Of a stretch of DNA of 64,000 nucleotides, positions 44,101-56,159 are shown piece by piece; within the stretch, counting starts at the first letter, position 1; each line of letters starts with the position of its first letter. The stretch is from assembly GCA_021521415.1 (NCBI GenBank), contig JAIQDT010006491.1, positions 1-64,000 on the forward strand, in the 5' to 3' direction. The notes beneath the pieces were generated by a model. That model was not told the DNA's origin. It did no database searches and was given only the letters and a program-made list of their open reading frames with translations. Made by a program: the position numbers and the translations under genes. The stretch comes from Bidens hawaiensis (Eukaryota; Streptophyta; Magnoliopsida; Asterales; Asteraceae).

Positions 44101-47100
44101 GATATGTCATGGCAATCCGTGACAACTGTAGACGAATCAGGGCCACCTAGTGTAAGTATGGACTGGGTACCAAAGACTAATTAATCCCGCGTTTCGTGCA
44201 GGGACATATATGGAGGAATATCATCAGACCTTGGTATGTTGATAGTGGTTGTTCCAGGCACATGACAGGAGACATTACCCAACTACACGACATTCAAACC
44301 TTTAATGGTGGGTATGTGTCCTTTGCGGGAGGAGAAAAGGGGAAGATCACTCAGAAGGGTACTGTAAGTAACGGTGTTTTAAAATCTGAAAATGTTAATT
44401 TTGTTCCAGAATTGAAGCACAGTTTGCTAAGCGTGTCACAAATTTGTGACAAAGATTTTTCAACTCATTTTACTAAAAAGGAGTGTTTGGTTCTGAAACC
44501 TGGTATAATTATACCAGAAGACTGGACTCTTGTTCGATCACAACGAAAAGATAATGCTTATGTGATCGACATGAACAAAAATGTTTCTGACGAAATAACC
44601 TGCTTGTTTTCAAAAGTGTCAGAACATAATGCAATGCTTTGGCATCGTTGGCTAGGTCATGCTAATACTAAAAATCTGAATAGTCTTGCTAAAAATAATT
44701 TGGTTCGTGGTTTACCAATCAAAGATTTTGTGACTATTGAAAAATGTGTAGCTTGCGCTTTGGGAAAACATCATCGAAAGTCACACAAGCCAAAGTTAAT
44801 TAATACCATATCTTCCGTTTTTCAATTACTCCACATGGACCTTTTAGGACCAGTTCATGTTTTGAGTCTTTCTCGTAGCTCCTATTGTCTTGTTATTACT
44901 GATGATTACTCACGTTTTACATGGGTATTTTTCTTGTCAAATAAGAGTGAAACTGCATATTTGATCAAGAAGTTCGTGATACTCATGGAAAACCAACTGA
45001 ACCTGAAGCTGAAGGGAATTCGTTGTGACAATGGAACGGAATTCAAGAATGCTTCAATGAATCACTTCTGTTCAGAAAAGGGAGTTCTTTGTCAGTACAA
45101 CGCTGTTAGGACACCGCAACAAAACAGTGTGGCCGAAAGAAGAAACAGAACTCTTATTGAGGCAGCAAGGACTATGTTGTGTGATTATAAACTGCCTTTG
45201 TTCTTCTGGGCAGAGGCTATCAATACAACATGTTATGTTCAGAATCGGGTTATTATCAACTAGTCTAAAATGAAGACTCGATATGAGATTGTTTATGGTC
45301 ACCAACCCACCGTCGAACATTTCAGAGCGTTTGGCTGTCCATGCACATTGCTGAATATTGAATCTACTCCAAAGTTCGGGGCCGCAGCTGATGAGTGTTA
45401 TTTTGTTGGTTACGCGGGTAATACAGCCTACAGAGTCTATAACAAGTCAACTAAACAGATTCTTGAATCCTATGAAGTTCGTTGGTTAGAAGAAAATGAG
45501 ACAGTCGCTCGTGTTGGTCCTGATTGGTTATTTGATTACAACGAATTCTTCAAACCATTCAACGTATTCCCAGTCATCAACACAGTGTCTCCAAGTGGTC
45601 CCACAGTGGATGTTACGAAAGATGGTTCACAGACAGTGTCTCACATTTCTCCAGTACTGGATGATGATGTTGCTGAGTTAAGTAATGATTCACCTACAAC
45701 TGACACTCAACACAAGGAATCTTCAGAAATCGATTGTTCGCCTAATACGTCTGAAGATATTGCTGCTGTTGAGGGGGAGAGTTCCGTCCGTCAGATATTC
45801 GGAAGCACATTGTTTCCCCATGCCATTCCAAATGAATACGTTGCCGGTACTTCGTACTCTCACAGTACTGCGACAACTGGCTGGAAGAACCCCCTTACTG
45901 ATTCTGATGAGAACGTGACAAATCTTCAACCTAACAATGATGTTTCCGATCACTTAATTCCGTCAAGAATCCAGAAAAACCATCCGATTGAAAACATCAT
46001 AGGCCCATTGATGCTGGTGTGTCCACCAGAAGTCAGACTGGACACATAAACAATTGTATGTTTTCCTGTTTTATTTCTCAAATTGAGCCAAAGAATGTTG
46101 AGATGGCTCTTCAGGAACCTAGTTGGGTTAATGCTATGCATGAAGAACTGAATCAGTTTGATAAGTTAAAGGCTTGGAATTGGTTACACTGCCGGAAGGA
46201 AAGAAAGCTCTTGATTCAAGATGGGTTTTCAGAAACAAGCAAGATTACACCAGGGTTATGTTTGAAATAAGACACGACTGGTAGTCCGTGGGTTTCGTCA
46301 GGTTGAGGGGTTAGACTACATTGAAGTCTATGCTCCAGTGGCTAGACTTGAGGTGATTAGAGTTTGTCTAGCCTATGCATCATATATGGGGTTTACAGTG
46401 TATCAGATGGATGTAAAGACCGCGTTTCTGTATGGTGAGGTAAAAGAAGAGATTTATGTTGATCAGCCACCATGGTTTGTCGATTCTAAGAAACCAAATC
46501 ACATCTACAAGCTAGACAAGGCATTGTATGGGCTACATCAGGCCCCACGAGCGTGGTATGCTATACTGACAGCGCATCTTCTTGATCATGGCTACAAGCG
46601 TGGAACCATTGATCAAACTTTGTTCCGAAAAACTATCGGAAAAGATTTGATTCTCGTCCAGATCTATGTCGATGATATCATTTTTGGATCCACCAGTGCT
46701 GAGTTGTGCAAAGAATTTGAGGGTGTAATGAAGAAAAAATTTGAAATGAGCTCCTTGGGTGAAATGACAACGTTTCTGGGGCTACAGGTTCGCCAAAGCT
46801 CCACAGGAATTTTACTGCATCAAGGAAAGTATGTTGAAGATATGCTGGCAAAGTTTGAGCTTCATGACTCCAAGAGTGCTAACACTCCCATGGCAGAAAG
46901 ACCGCTACTATCATCTGATCCTGAAGGGAGTCCTGTAGATCAAACGTACTATCGATCGATGATCGGGTCTCTGATGTATCTCACAGCCAGTAGTCCTGAC
47001 ATCATGTTTGCAGTCTGCCAATGTGCTCGTTTCCAGGCTAACCATAAACTCTCTCATTTAATTGCTGTTAAACGTATTTTTAGATATCTAAAGGGACAAC

Positions 47101-47612
47101 CAAAGTTAGGTCTTTGGTATCCCAAACAATCATAATTTGATCTTTATGCTTTTGCTGATAGCAATTATGGTGGAGATGACATAGACAGGAAATCCACGTC
47201 AGCCGGTTGTCATTTCTTAGGAGATCGTCTCATTTCATGGCAGTGTAAGAAACAACAGACTGTGTCCACCTCGACCGCCGAAGCATAATATGTTGCCGCA
47301 TCTGCTTGCTGCTCTCAGGTTATCTGGATGCAAAACCAGTTGCTGGATTATGGTTTGGAATTTCTTGACACTCCTATTTTCTGTGATAATGATGCGATCA
47401 TTGCAATTGTGAAAAACCCAGTTCAACACTCTAAAACTAAGCACATCGATATTAAAATTCATTTTATTCGTGACTGTTTCGATCGAAAATTGATTCATCT
47501 TGAACAAATCCACACTGACAACAATGTGGCGGACTTATTTACAAAACTGGTCAGAACAGCAAAATTTAACGTGCTTGTGGGTTTTCTTAAAATGCTTCAT
47601 TTCGAGGATTGA
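41127..47612 (+). pseudogene. copia-2 gag-pol, broken
   Basis: Gag starts at ATG 41127 (MAQLTNGSNFVNSS) and meets TAG at 41268-41270, codon 48. Gag sequence then continues to 41906, with a shift and further stops before 42139. The two knuckles are CYNCHEPGHFSREC (near 42371) and CFNCGTPGHIARNC (near 43669), separated by a Lys/Glu-rich coiled-coil-like stretch. Protease has WYVDSGCSRHMTG (near 44232). Integrase has the LWHRWLGHAN zinc region and a core with HMDLLGPV, RCDNGTEF and SVAERRNRT, all catalytic residues kept. RT has YVDDIIFGST near 46670. RNase H is cut by TAA codons near 47133 and 47286. Other breaks are near 43055, 43788, 44184, 45261, 46047 and 46270. Domains are readable but no continuous polyprotein can be made. 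Confidence 0.93.
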
Positions 47613-49467
47613 GTCTTTTTGGGTATAAATTTGTACATAATTATTTGTTTTGCACAAATTTAGGGGGAGAAAAATCAAAAAGACAAAAATAGTGTGTGCA
47701 TTCTTTTTCATTATTTAAGAAAAATTAAAATTTCAAAAATAGTGTGTGTGCGTTGTCGTTATTATTAAAAATTATTCTAGCTTAAAATTATGTCGGTTGC
47801 TCAAGTTTGAAGGACATATACTTGTATATGGTTGGTCCGGTGTTCTACTTTTAGTTTCACAGGATAGCCATTTACCTAATGACTGAAAGCACCCGGGGCG
47901 ATTATGATGTGTTTTGTGTTTCGTAGTCTTTCTCTTAAAATTATGTCGGTAACTCTGAACTGGAAGGACATGCATTTTCATGCATGTTTGGTCCGGTTAA
48001 CCACTTGTGATTACAATGGATAGCCATTCACATGAAGGTTTAAAGTGACCGGGGTGACTGAATTCTTAACACGTGTGTTAACTCCTTGGGAAGTGATATT
48101 ACTATTCAGTTAACAGCTTTTTAGAAGCTTCAAAATATTTTTAAATGAGAATTGATCCAACCTTTGGAAAATGATAGGTAAATTGTTACTATGTGCATAA
48201 CGGGTGAAGTTATTAAGCTAAAAAGGCTCTAGATCAGTCATTGATTTGTATGGTAGCTTTCCATGATGCATAAAAGTTAAAGTGATATAAACTAAATATG
48301 CTAAACTTACTGTGGAGAGTCATTTTGAAGAAATGTGCATATCTCCAGATACATCTCTCCGAATGATAGGCAGAAAAGCAATTACCTAGTCATACACTAG
48401 CCCGTTAGTGTCTTGATCACCAAAAATATTATGTTTCCAAGTTTTTCCTCAAGTTATAATAAAATAAAAAAAAACAACAAAAAAAAGAGAAAAATATATA
48501 ATAATAAAAAAGGGGCTATTGTGAAGCAAAAATAAAAATTCTTGTATTTCAAAATCTTAAAGGGTCAAACTAGAACTACAGAGATGGGGGCACAAAAATA
48601 AGTCATGTCATGTCTCGAATGAAAGTCCTGTAAGTCCGGATGGCTTGTAAGTCCAACGTTCAACCTTAAAGCTTAAAACTGTTCGCTATATATAAAACTT
48701 TTGATCAAGCTTTATGCCGAACCGAACCTAATTCATATCACTGATGCAATGAAAATCATGCTAAGTTCGTTATACCTGCTATCAACCTGTCTCATTATGT
48801 CATAATGACGCTGAACATGAATCCTTGTGACGGCCTCTTAAACGATATGATTCCATGTTCGGATCTATTCATGAAAGGGCGGCGTTTTTACTAAAAACTG
48901 AAATTTGATCCCAACTTTATAAATTCAAGGGAGTTATTATGTATTCTAATGTGGATATTTTCATTGTTTCTTGGTTGATTTTATTTTGTTTTGTCGTGTT
49001 TATTTTATTTTTTCCATTTTTTTTCCTTTCTTTCTCGAAATTACTCCTCGAAACGTTCATAAAAATTGAGCTTATTTTTAATTTTGGGCTTTGAAAGTTT
49101 TGGGTTACCTTACTGTCTGGTCATGATCCTAGTCGGGTTGCACTCTGTGTTGTGCCCATTAAGGGGTTTTCGGCCTGCTTTGAGCCCATTAAGGGTTTTC
49201 GGCCTGCATTGGGTTTGGTATAAATAATCTAAAAGTTTTATTTTTTTTAACACTTATTATCTTCATCTGATTAAAACCAAACTTATCCTTCCTCTCAAAG
49301 TGTTCTAGCTGAAATATAAACCCTTGTCACTAATCACCTTTCAGTGTGGTCCTATTTGCTTAGCAGGTACTAAACAAGATCATATGGGATCTATGTACCG
49401 ACAGAGGCTTATTTGATGTTACCATGAACTGATTTCATGGATGGTGTGATGAATTAAAATTGGATTT
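47613..49467. other. Non-coding region between RNase H and third ORF, copia-2
   Basis: No gene is seen. A 153-bp diverged tandem duplication (47781-47933 and 47934-48080) contains paired hairpins described separately. GTTTTCGGCCTGC(T/A)TTG is directly repeated near 49165 and 49195. Confidence 0.7.
47781..48080 (+). repeat. Diverged 153-bp tandem duplication with a conserved hairpin
   Basis: Both copies begin CTTAAAATTATGTCGGT and contain GAAGGACAT, a hairpin, TTGGTCCGGT, GGATAGCCATT and an ACC(C)GGGG run in the same order. Copy 1 hairpin: CATATAC (47815-47821) with GTATATG (47824-47830). Copy 2 hairpin: ACATGCAT (47968-47975) with ATGCATGT (47980-47987). The stems differ in sequence but are fully paired in both. 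Confidence 0.75.
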
Positions 49468-52043
49468 ATGAAAATGGCCGATCAGAATCCATTAAAGTTT
49501 GTCGATACACACAACATAGTTGGTCATCTGTTTGATCCACCCATGGCTCACAAGGAATTCAAGTCGATGATCATCGGACTCAACACTTGCAGGTTCTCTG
49601 ATGCCCTTCGAGAGAACCCTGTCATATGCAAGAAGATGGTTACCGATTTTTGGAACAATGCATCAATTAATCCACGAGGGCCAGACGGAGTCGTGTCAAT
49701 TGACTCCAAAGTACAGAAGAAGCCAGTCGTTATCACAGCGGCCATTGTTAGAGAAGTCCTTATGTTTGGGGATCAGCCTGATTACCCGACAGAGTACTCT
49801 GCTGCTGAAATTACTGAGGTTCCTACCTGAATGGGTTACGAAGGCACCTATCCTCCAGCAATCAAGAAGCTATTTCATCCATATTGGAGATATCTATTGC
49901 ACACGTTCTTTACGTGTATCTCGGGGAGGAAGGGAGGTTCAGACGAGATCAGTCACACTCAGATGCCTGCTATCGTTTCTCTGGTCATGGATTGGAATTA
50001 CAATTATTCCAAGTTCGTTTTCAATGAAATGATGAGTAACTTGAGAGCAAAGAAGAAGGAGATGTTCCTCATGTATCCAAGATTCTTACAGATGATCTTT
50101 GATTCTCATTACACCGACCTTGTCAGATATGTTGAAACTTTGGACATGAAGTCAGTGGGACCCAATACTTTTGGGTTGATGAAACAGTCCAAAAAGGGGG
50201 CCAAAGTGGTATATCGGGGTTTAAATGCTCTGAAAAATTCGGACTATTTGCTGAGACTGAAGATGAGCCTGTCATAGCTCAGGTTGCTGACGAACACGTG
50301 GCACTAGCTCAACCACGTGCTGCAACGTTTGAAATATCTGATGACGAAGAAGATGAAGAAGAACATCATCAAACAGACACTCTTATTGATGCTGAAAAGT
50401 TAAGTGCCCTTGAAGCTGCCAAAGATTTACTTCAGTCAACTGCGCTGAAACCTCCTCAGACAGTTACTGAAAACATTGAGGAAGACGATAGCGAAGAGCC
50501 AACTGCTGATCTCATCCATCGCAAACGAAAAAGGGTTGATCCGAGATCTAGCGAGTTGGATAGTGAAGCCGAAACAACCACCGCTACACCAACGCCAACA
50601 ACAACCACCAGCCCACAACAACAAACTGCTCAACCAGAGTCACATGCTCCAGAAACACAAGCTGAACCATATACATCTACTTCTGAGCCATCATTTCAAG
50701 ATCTATTGTCCCGTGATTTTGTTAGTGAATTTGACTTTGATACAGACATTCCATACACCGACACTACAGATATTCCCTCTGGTTCATCTGGCCCAGCTGT
50801 TCAGGGTCAGTCAAGCCCAGGTACATCAAGAAAGGTGGCCCAAATCCTTTCCATGCAAGAGAGTTACTTTCAGAACAACGGTAAAGGTGTGGTTCTTGAG
50901 AATGCCCCTGTAGACATTCAAGCATTGCAGCGTCGAGTCTTTGAACTCGAACAAGATTCAGTAGTTAAAGATGTTCGTATTCAGGAACTTGAAGCAAGCA
51001 ACTCAGACAAGGATTCCAAGATTAAAGAGTTGCAGTCTGGCATGGGAGTTATAACAGCTATGTATTTTGATCTTCAACAAAAGTTATTTCAGAAATTCGG
51101 AGATGAATTTAAAAGCAATGATGATGTGGTTCATCAAACTCCCACTGTTGATCAAGACAAAGACTCTCCTATTCTTCCAGCCGACAACATTGGTATCAGC
51201 CGACAACAGGAATCAGAGTCACTTAAGCAATACCTGGATGCAACCCCAATCACCAAAGAGAAATCAGATAGATTTCAAAAGAAACTACTTGAAAAGGGAA
51301 AGAAAAAACTACTGGTGATGAAGAACTCGAATCAGAATGTTGAATCATCAGATCACCCGGACATGTTCGTCGTTACGCTTCAAAAAGGTTTCTCTGATAA
51401 ATACGGTGATCGATCGGAAGTTTTATCATGGGGTTTTGATGCGGATAAGAATATGTGGTGGGTGAAGAGGAAGTCAGGAACCACCGAATATTATAAGAAG
51501 ATGAAAGACTTTGGTTCCTGGATAAAAGTGGACTTGAGTGACCTGATAAATTCTCCATTCACCAATCCATCTAATGACAAACGGGGTATAGAGTTCTGGA
51601 ACTTCATGAAACGTGAAGTTGATCGAGGCTTTCCAAACATGACAACTGCAGAATCTTTCTTGAAGAAAGCAAAGGGGGTTAAGGATCCAAGGACGGGAAA
51701 GACGATGGTCAATGTTATGTGGCCTCCCACAAAGAAAGCTACTTATATTCCTGTACCAGATGCCATTCCTGATGGCACCTTGGAGAACATGAAGTTCTGG
51801 TTCTATGATTCTGTTACTGCCACGGTCATTATCAAGCTACAAAAGGGAAAAGGTCAATACCGATTCGTTGATCCTAAGGATTTGTTGAAATTTGGAGAGA
51901 AGGACATCAAGACACTCAGCATGTTCCAGATTGTAGCTGATCCACTTTTTGAAGGAGCCGCTAAAGAATACACAGCTATGGTCGCCTCTATCATCAGATG
52001 TCAGTTTTGGGTAGGAGGATTGAAGGATGTTGATATAGATTAA
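49468..52043 (+). pseudogene. copia-2 third ORF downstream of pol, broken
   Basis: Three open blocks form one former gene. Block 1 is 49468-49830 (start MKMADQNPLKFVDTHN) and ends in TGA. Block 2 is in phase from 49831 (MGYEGTYPPAIKKLF) to 50277. Block 3 is 50298-52043, 581 codons in another frame, whose upstream residues show a single frameshift near 50240. The N-terminal part resembles proteins encoded by similar elements in Asteraceae (recalled MGYE...PQWKFL-type sequences). The middle is acidic and Thr/Pro/Gln-rich with a heptad-like stretch (LQRRVFELEQDS...). The C-terminus is globular-looking. No envelope-type fusion or membrane segment is evident. Function unknown. Confidence 0.85.
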
Positions 52044-52084
52044 ATCGAGCATGATTGATTACAAAACTACAAACCAAGGGGGAT

Positions 52085-52482
52085 TTTTGGGCCTAGTTTA
52101 TGTGGTTTGTACTGAGTTTATCTATATTGGGCTTGGGTTTGGGTTGTTATGTAAACTGAGAACACCTTAGTGTTCTCGGTGGGCTTTAGTTTGTTTGGGC
52201 CAGTTTGTTGGCTTCCCTATATATAGTTGACATTATGTATACGGTAAAGGTGGTTCATTCACTAGTTTGTTATTGAGTTTTGGCAGTCTACCAGTTGTTG
52301 GACGAGCAAGTATTGTAAGTGCTTAAGCATCCGACTTATCTTAATATACGTGTGTTTTGAAGCAATTTCGTCATTACGTTCTTGTGTTTACTTGTGTTCT
52401 TGAATCATCAAGTATTGGTATTCCGCACCAATACTTGTCATATTGATATCATAATTGTAGTGATCCAGATTCGGGACTTACA
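52085..52482 (+). repeat. Right (3') LTR of copia-2
   Basis: Matches 40083-40474 with about 18 substitutions by eye and a 6-bp GGGTTT duplication. Its first two bases are TT where TG is expected. It ends ACTTACA, followed by the target repeat ACTCT. Confidence 0.93.
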
Positions 52483-52487
52483 ACTCT

Positions 52488-52811
52488 TAAATTATAAAAC
52501 CCGTTCTTGTTACACTGCCTACATACCCTCAAAAATGGCCCCCAAACGACCCCATTCACCTAACGACCTCGCCATACAAGAAGTTGTTGCCACAAACCGA
52601 AACAAAGAAATATGGATCAACTACGATATATGTATAATGACCGATAAATCGTTTCGTTCTCGGTGCAAAAGTGCGGAGATTTTTTAAAATCCGATTCAAA
52701 CTCAACGTTAAAAAATCATTCAACGATATCATGCAACGTGTTGAAAAACACTCTCGCACAAGGTCAAGCGTCAATAGCAAAAGATGAAAATATTTGGAAC
52801 TTTGACGTTCA
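52488..52811 (+). other. Flank between copia-2 and the chromovirus LTR
   Basis: A short ATG frame at 52534-52687 (MAPKRPHSPNDLA...) is unrecognised. It could be the beginning of a truncated host gene or chance. No continuation into a longer frame is visible. Confidence 0.35.
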
Positions 52812-53235
52812 TGTAAGGCCCCGTTACCGGTGCCCTACATTTGGTGTTGGATTTACTCATAAACATAGTTCTAATCATCAGAGTTATTAAAAACATTCGC
52901 GAAATATTAAATTTTCATAAAAACATATCAATCCATAACTTGTCTTAATAAACACATTGTCCTTCAAATTTAAACATAAATTAATAAACGTCTGGAGTCT
53001 TCGGATGCCAGTCTCTTATTCGTTTGCCACGTGTTCCCCTCAAGCGAGCTGCTTCATTCTACTCACCTGCGTGCATACTAAAAGTCACCTACGCTGAGTG
53101 AGTTCTAGTTAATCATACAACGTACCATACATTCATTACTTCATACTTTCGTACATACTTTATATTCTCTTACTTCGTACATAGTATATATTCTTTCCTT
53201 CATGCTTTATTCTAAATTCTACTTTATATTATTCT

Positions 53236-53415
53236 ATTCTGCCTCGAATATTATTAGGGTCCGGTCCCTTTTTCTGCCTTGAGTATTATTAGGGCTCAAT
53301 CCCTTTTCTGCCTCGAGATTATAAAGGGCTCGATCCCTTTTCTGCCTTGAGTATTATTAGGGCTCAGTCCCTTTTTTGCCTTGATTATTATCAGGGCTCA
53401 GTCCCTTTTCTTCTA
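53236..53415 (-). repeat. Five ~37-bp tandem repeats inside the chromovirus LTR
   Basis: Units have the pattern CTGCCT(C/T)GA(G)TATTATTAGGG followed by CTCAATCCC. Copies differ by a few bases each. Confidence 0.85.
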
Positions 53416-54054
53416 TACCTGGCTACTTCTTACATTCATTCGTGACATGCGTACATACCATTCATACATCATACATAGCATTATATCCATAATCATAACT
53501 TGACAATACGTGCAATATCCAAAGATCGTTCACGTACCGACAAGCAGTCAATCATACCTTTCACATAATTCACATAAGGCAAACACTTATCACTTAGGAT
53601 AAGTGTATTAACATATCACATCGAGTATGCACACAGGCCCGAAAACATAACAAGGAATGGGGCTAGAAACTCACCTGAATGCGGTTACGTTCACCGTTAA
53701 TAGTTATTCCCTTCTTGAACTGTGCTCGGCTAACTGTACAATAATCACATATATCAATTAACTATTACTACTCATATCGTATTTCTATCTTTATATAACC
53801 CACAACGAACGGGGTCCGGGGGGCAGCGCCCCTGGCAGCGGGTTCCTATGGGCGGCAGGCCCTAGCAGGGTCCAAGGGGCAGAGCCCCTGGCTGGGGTTA
53901 AGCTGCCAGGTCAGTTTGGAAAAATTTTATTTTAATGTCTTAACACATTTTCCATTAGGATTTTAATTTATTTTCTAATTCGCTAACTTATAAAGTTCGA
54001 GGTTTCTTTGTAATTAAACCATTCTTCTCAAGTCCAGGGACTGTTCTGTCATTA

Positions 54055-54370
54055 TATCAAACTTCTAGTTCGTTACTTGGTTATTAACGAATTGGGTTAT
54101 CATAACGAACTGGTCCTTATAACGATTTGGACCCTCTGACGAACTGGTCCTTTGACGAATCAGTCCATATAACGAACCAGTCCATGTAGCGAATTGTACC
54201 TTCTAATTCGTTCTCTCTTTTAAAGAATGGTCAAAGCGAACTGGGAGTTAGTTCGTTATCTTATCCTTAACGAATTTGAACACGAACCAGGTCTAGTTCG
54301 TTAGGCTTCCTTTAACGAATCATCAGACGAATTACCCCTAGTTCGTTAACTCTCCGTTAACGAATTAGGG
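54055..54370 (-). repeat. Degenerate AACGAACTGGTCC repeats inside the chromovirus LTR
   Basis: More than ten spaced copies of AACGAA(C/T)(T/C) combined with GGTCC or AGTCC occur at 18-25 bp intervals. No coding potential. Confidence 0.7.
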
Positions 54371-54968
54371 TTAGGTCAGAGAATGTCATAAACATTCTCT
54401 GACATTTCGCTAACCCCGTACGCCATTTTCCGTCGCCGTCGTCGCCGGAAAACCGCGACTTCGTCGGGAAAACGAGACCTGACTCGTTTTCCACCATTTT
54501 TCATCTTTTTTCGTCCCGTTCGATCCAGATCTGAGCTAGGGTGATCCCTAAGCTCATATTAGCTTCGGTTTATACCCGATTCTACCCGGATCTCATGACT
54601 TAACGGTTTAACGGTGTCAGCTCGTCGTTTTGTGGATAAATCTAACGGGTTTAAGTTCATAAAACATCATACTATTATTACCTTGGATCGGGATCGGTTT
54701 TCCTTCTTGGTTTCGGTTTAGAGAAAGGAAGAAACTAGAGAGAAAGCTTAAGTGTGTGTTTTGGTGGTGTATGGAATATGTGTGAAATGAAATTAAATGG
54801 GTAATTATGACTTATATAATTATGGATCATGGGCTTAAGCCCATGGTCTTTCCTTCTTTCTTTTATAACCCAAGTCCATAACCCATATCCATTTAATCCA
54901 ACACTAGCCCGACTCATAATAACTCGTATTTTCATTTATTAACTGAAACTAGAAAACGGGATGTTACA

Positions 54969-55228
54969 AGTCTACCCTCCTTAAAGAGGTTTCGTCCCCG
55001 AAACCTAACTATTACATAAATAAATTCGAATAAAACTTGCGCATCTCTTCTTCAACTTCCCATGTAGCGTCCGTCCTTTGCGATGTTTCCATATCACTTT
55101 TACTAAGGGTATAACCTTGTGACGAAGTTGCTTCTCCTTGCCATCAACTATCTCGATTGTCTGCTTGATGTAATTCAACTGTTCATCAACCTCAATGTCC
55201 ATTAATGGCAAGTGAGACGTGTCCATGC
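54969..55228 (-). pseudogene. Chromodomain end of the Tekay-like polyprotein
   Basis: A 73-codon frame at 55226-55005 reads like the last part of a chromoviral integrase (EQLNYIKQTIEIVDGKEKQL, IPLVKVIWKHRKG). It fits the CHD-type chromodomain tail just before the polypurine tract. The usual WE(R/P)E motif after RRG is altered (TLHGKLKKR), suggesting a frameshift. The rest of the element is absent. Confidence 0.8.
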
Positions 55229-55329
55229 TTAAACGTAAATGGTGTTGAATTGTTAATTCAATATATAACTATTAATTTGGGTTTGTGTGATGGTAATGTT
55301 TTTTTTTTCAAAAAATGCAATAAAAAATT

Positions 55330-55805
55330 TTACTAATGTTTTTCAAAATATGTATGATGCATATTTGGCAAAATATGGTACCACGTCATCGTTACAAGAT
55401 TCATTGTCGTCTGCGGGTTCTAGTACTTCGGGAAACTGAGGTATCGGGTGGGGTAGTTTTGTTCAAATATTAAGTACAGATAATACTAAACGGGCTGGAG
55501 GTAGCACACCAAGTAGTGAGCTCAGGAGGTATGGCGGAACAAATTTCTTTTCGGTTATGAGTCACGAAGGCTTGACTGATTTTGACATCTTGGCTTGGTG
55601 GAAAGGAAAGGAAGCCGATTTTCCGATATTATCCTCCATGCCAGAGATCTACTAACCGTCCAAGCTTTTATGGTAGCTTCGGAATCCGCCTTTTCTATTA
55701 GTGGCAGGGTATTATCGATTAGAAGAACAAGACTTACCCTTGAGAAAATGGAAATTGTTCTAGTTTGCGTTTCATTACACGGTTGCTTTGGATATGAATC
55801 AAACA
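55330..55805 (+). pseudogene. hAT transposase C-terminal remnant
   Basis: The reading FDILAWWKGKEADFPILSSM is followed, one frame over, by ARDLLTVQAFMVASESAFS and GRVLSIRRTRLT. This is the hAT dimerisation domain (Dimer_Tnp_hAT) of plant transposases. A TGA near 55437 and a one-base loss near 55640 break it. The N-terminal BED finger and catalytic part are missing, and terminal inverted repeats were not found. Confidence 0.85.
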
Positions 55806-56159
55806 TGACTCTTATGACTTTTCATTGTGAGAAAACTGTTTTTGATTCTGATTGCCTAAAGAGATGAATACTCAAGCTTGTTGGTTCAGACCACACACTA
55901 ATTTACTTGTAACGTAAATGTGCAGAAGGTTGACAGTGAATATATGTGGAAGAAAGGATTAAAGGCTGCACAATTTAGTAAAGCAAATGGCTATATATAT
56001 ACATATGGGTGTGTTTGGGATTGCTTATTTACCCAATTTTATATCCCGGGCAATTCCAAGAACCATACGACCCCTAAAAAGAGGGGGGTCAAAAAGTCAA
56101 ATGGGTTGAATAGCTAAAAACAAACACGTCACATGGGTCGAACAGGTCAAACAAGTCTA
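55806..56159. other. Unassigned sequence
   Basis: No gene is recognised. A 65-codon frame at 55920-56117 lacks similarity to anything I know. Confidence 0.5.

Larger units (their letters stand above)
40083..52482 (+). mobile_element. Ty1/copia element with an extra third ORF (copia-2)
   Basis: This 12.4-kb element has 392- and 398-bp LTRs (40083-40474, 52085-52482) and exact target repeats ACTCT (40078-40082, 52483-52487). The primer-binding site TGGTATCAGAGC starts at 40477, and the polypurine tract AAGGGGGA lies at 52076-52083. The right LTR begins TT instead of TG. The order is leader with minisatellite, gag with two knuckles, protease, integrase, RT, RNase H, a 1.8-kb non-coding region, and a third ORF. 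An ORF after pol is known for SIRE/Maximus-type copia. Many stops and frameshifts show decay, and LTR divergence is about 4-5 percent by eye. Confidence 0.95.
52812..54968 (-). repeat. 3' LTR of a Tekay-like chromovirus
   Basis: On the minus strand the 2157-bp unit begins TGTAACATCCCG and ends CTTACA. The sequence upstream of it (54969-55010) is a purine tract (minus strand AAGGAGGGTAGAC) and chromodomain coding sequence. It contains three repeat blocks: ~37-bp units at 53236-53415, a G-rich inverted-repeat patch at 53810-53910, and AACGAACTGGTCC-type units at 54055-54370. The 5' part of the element is missing. Confidence 0.85.
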
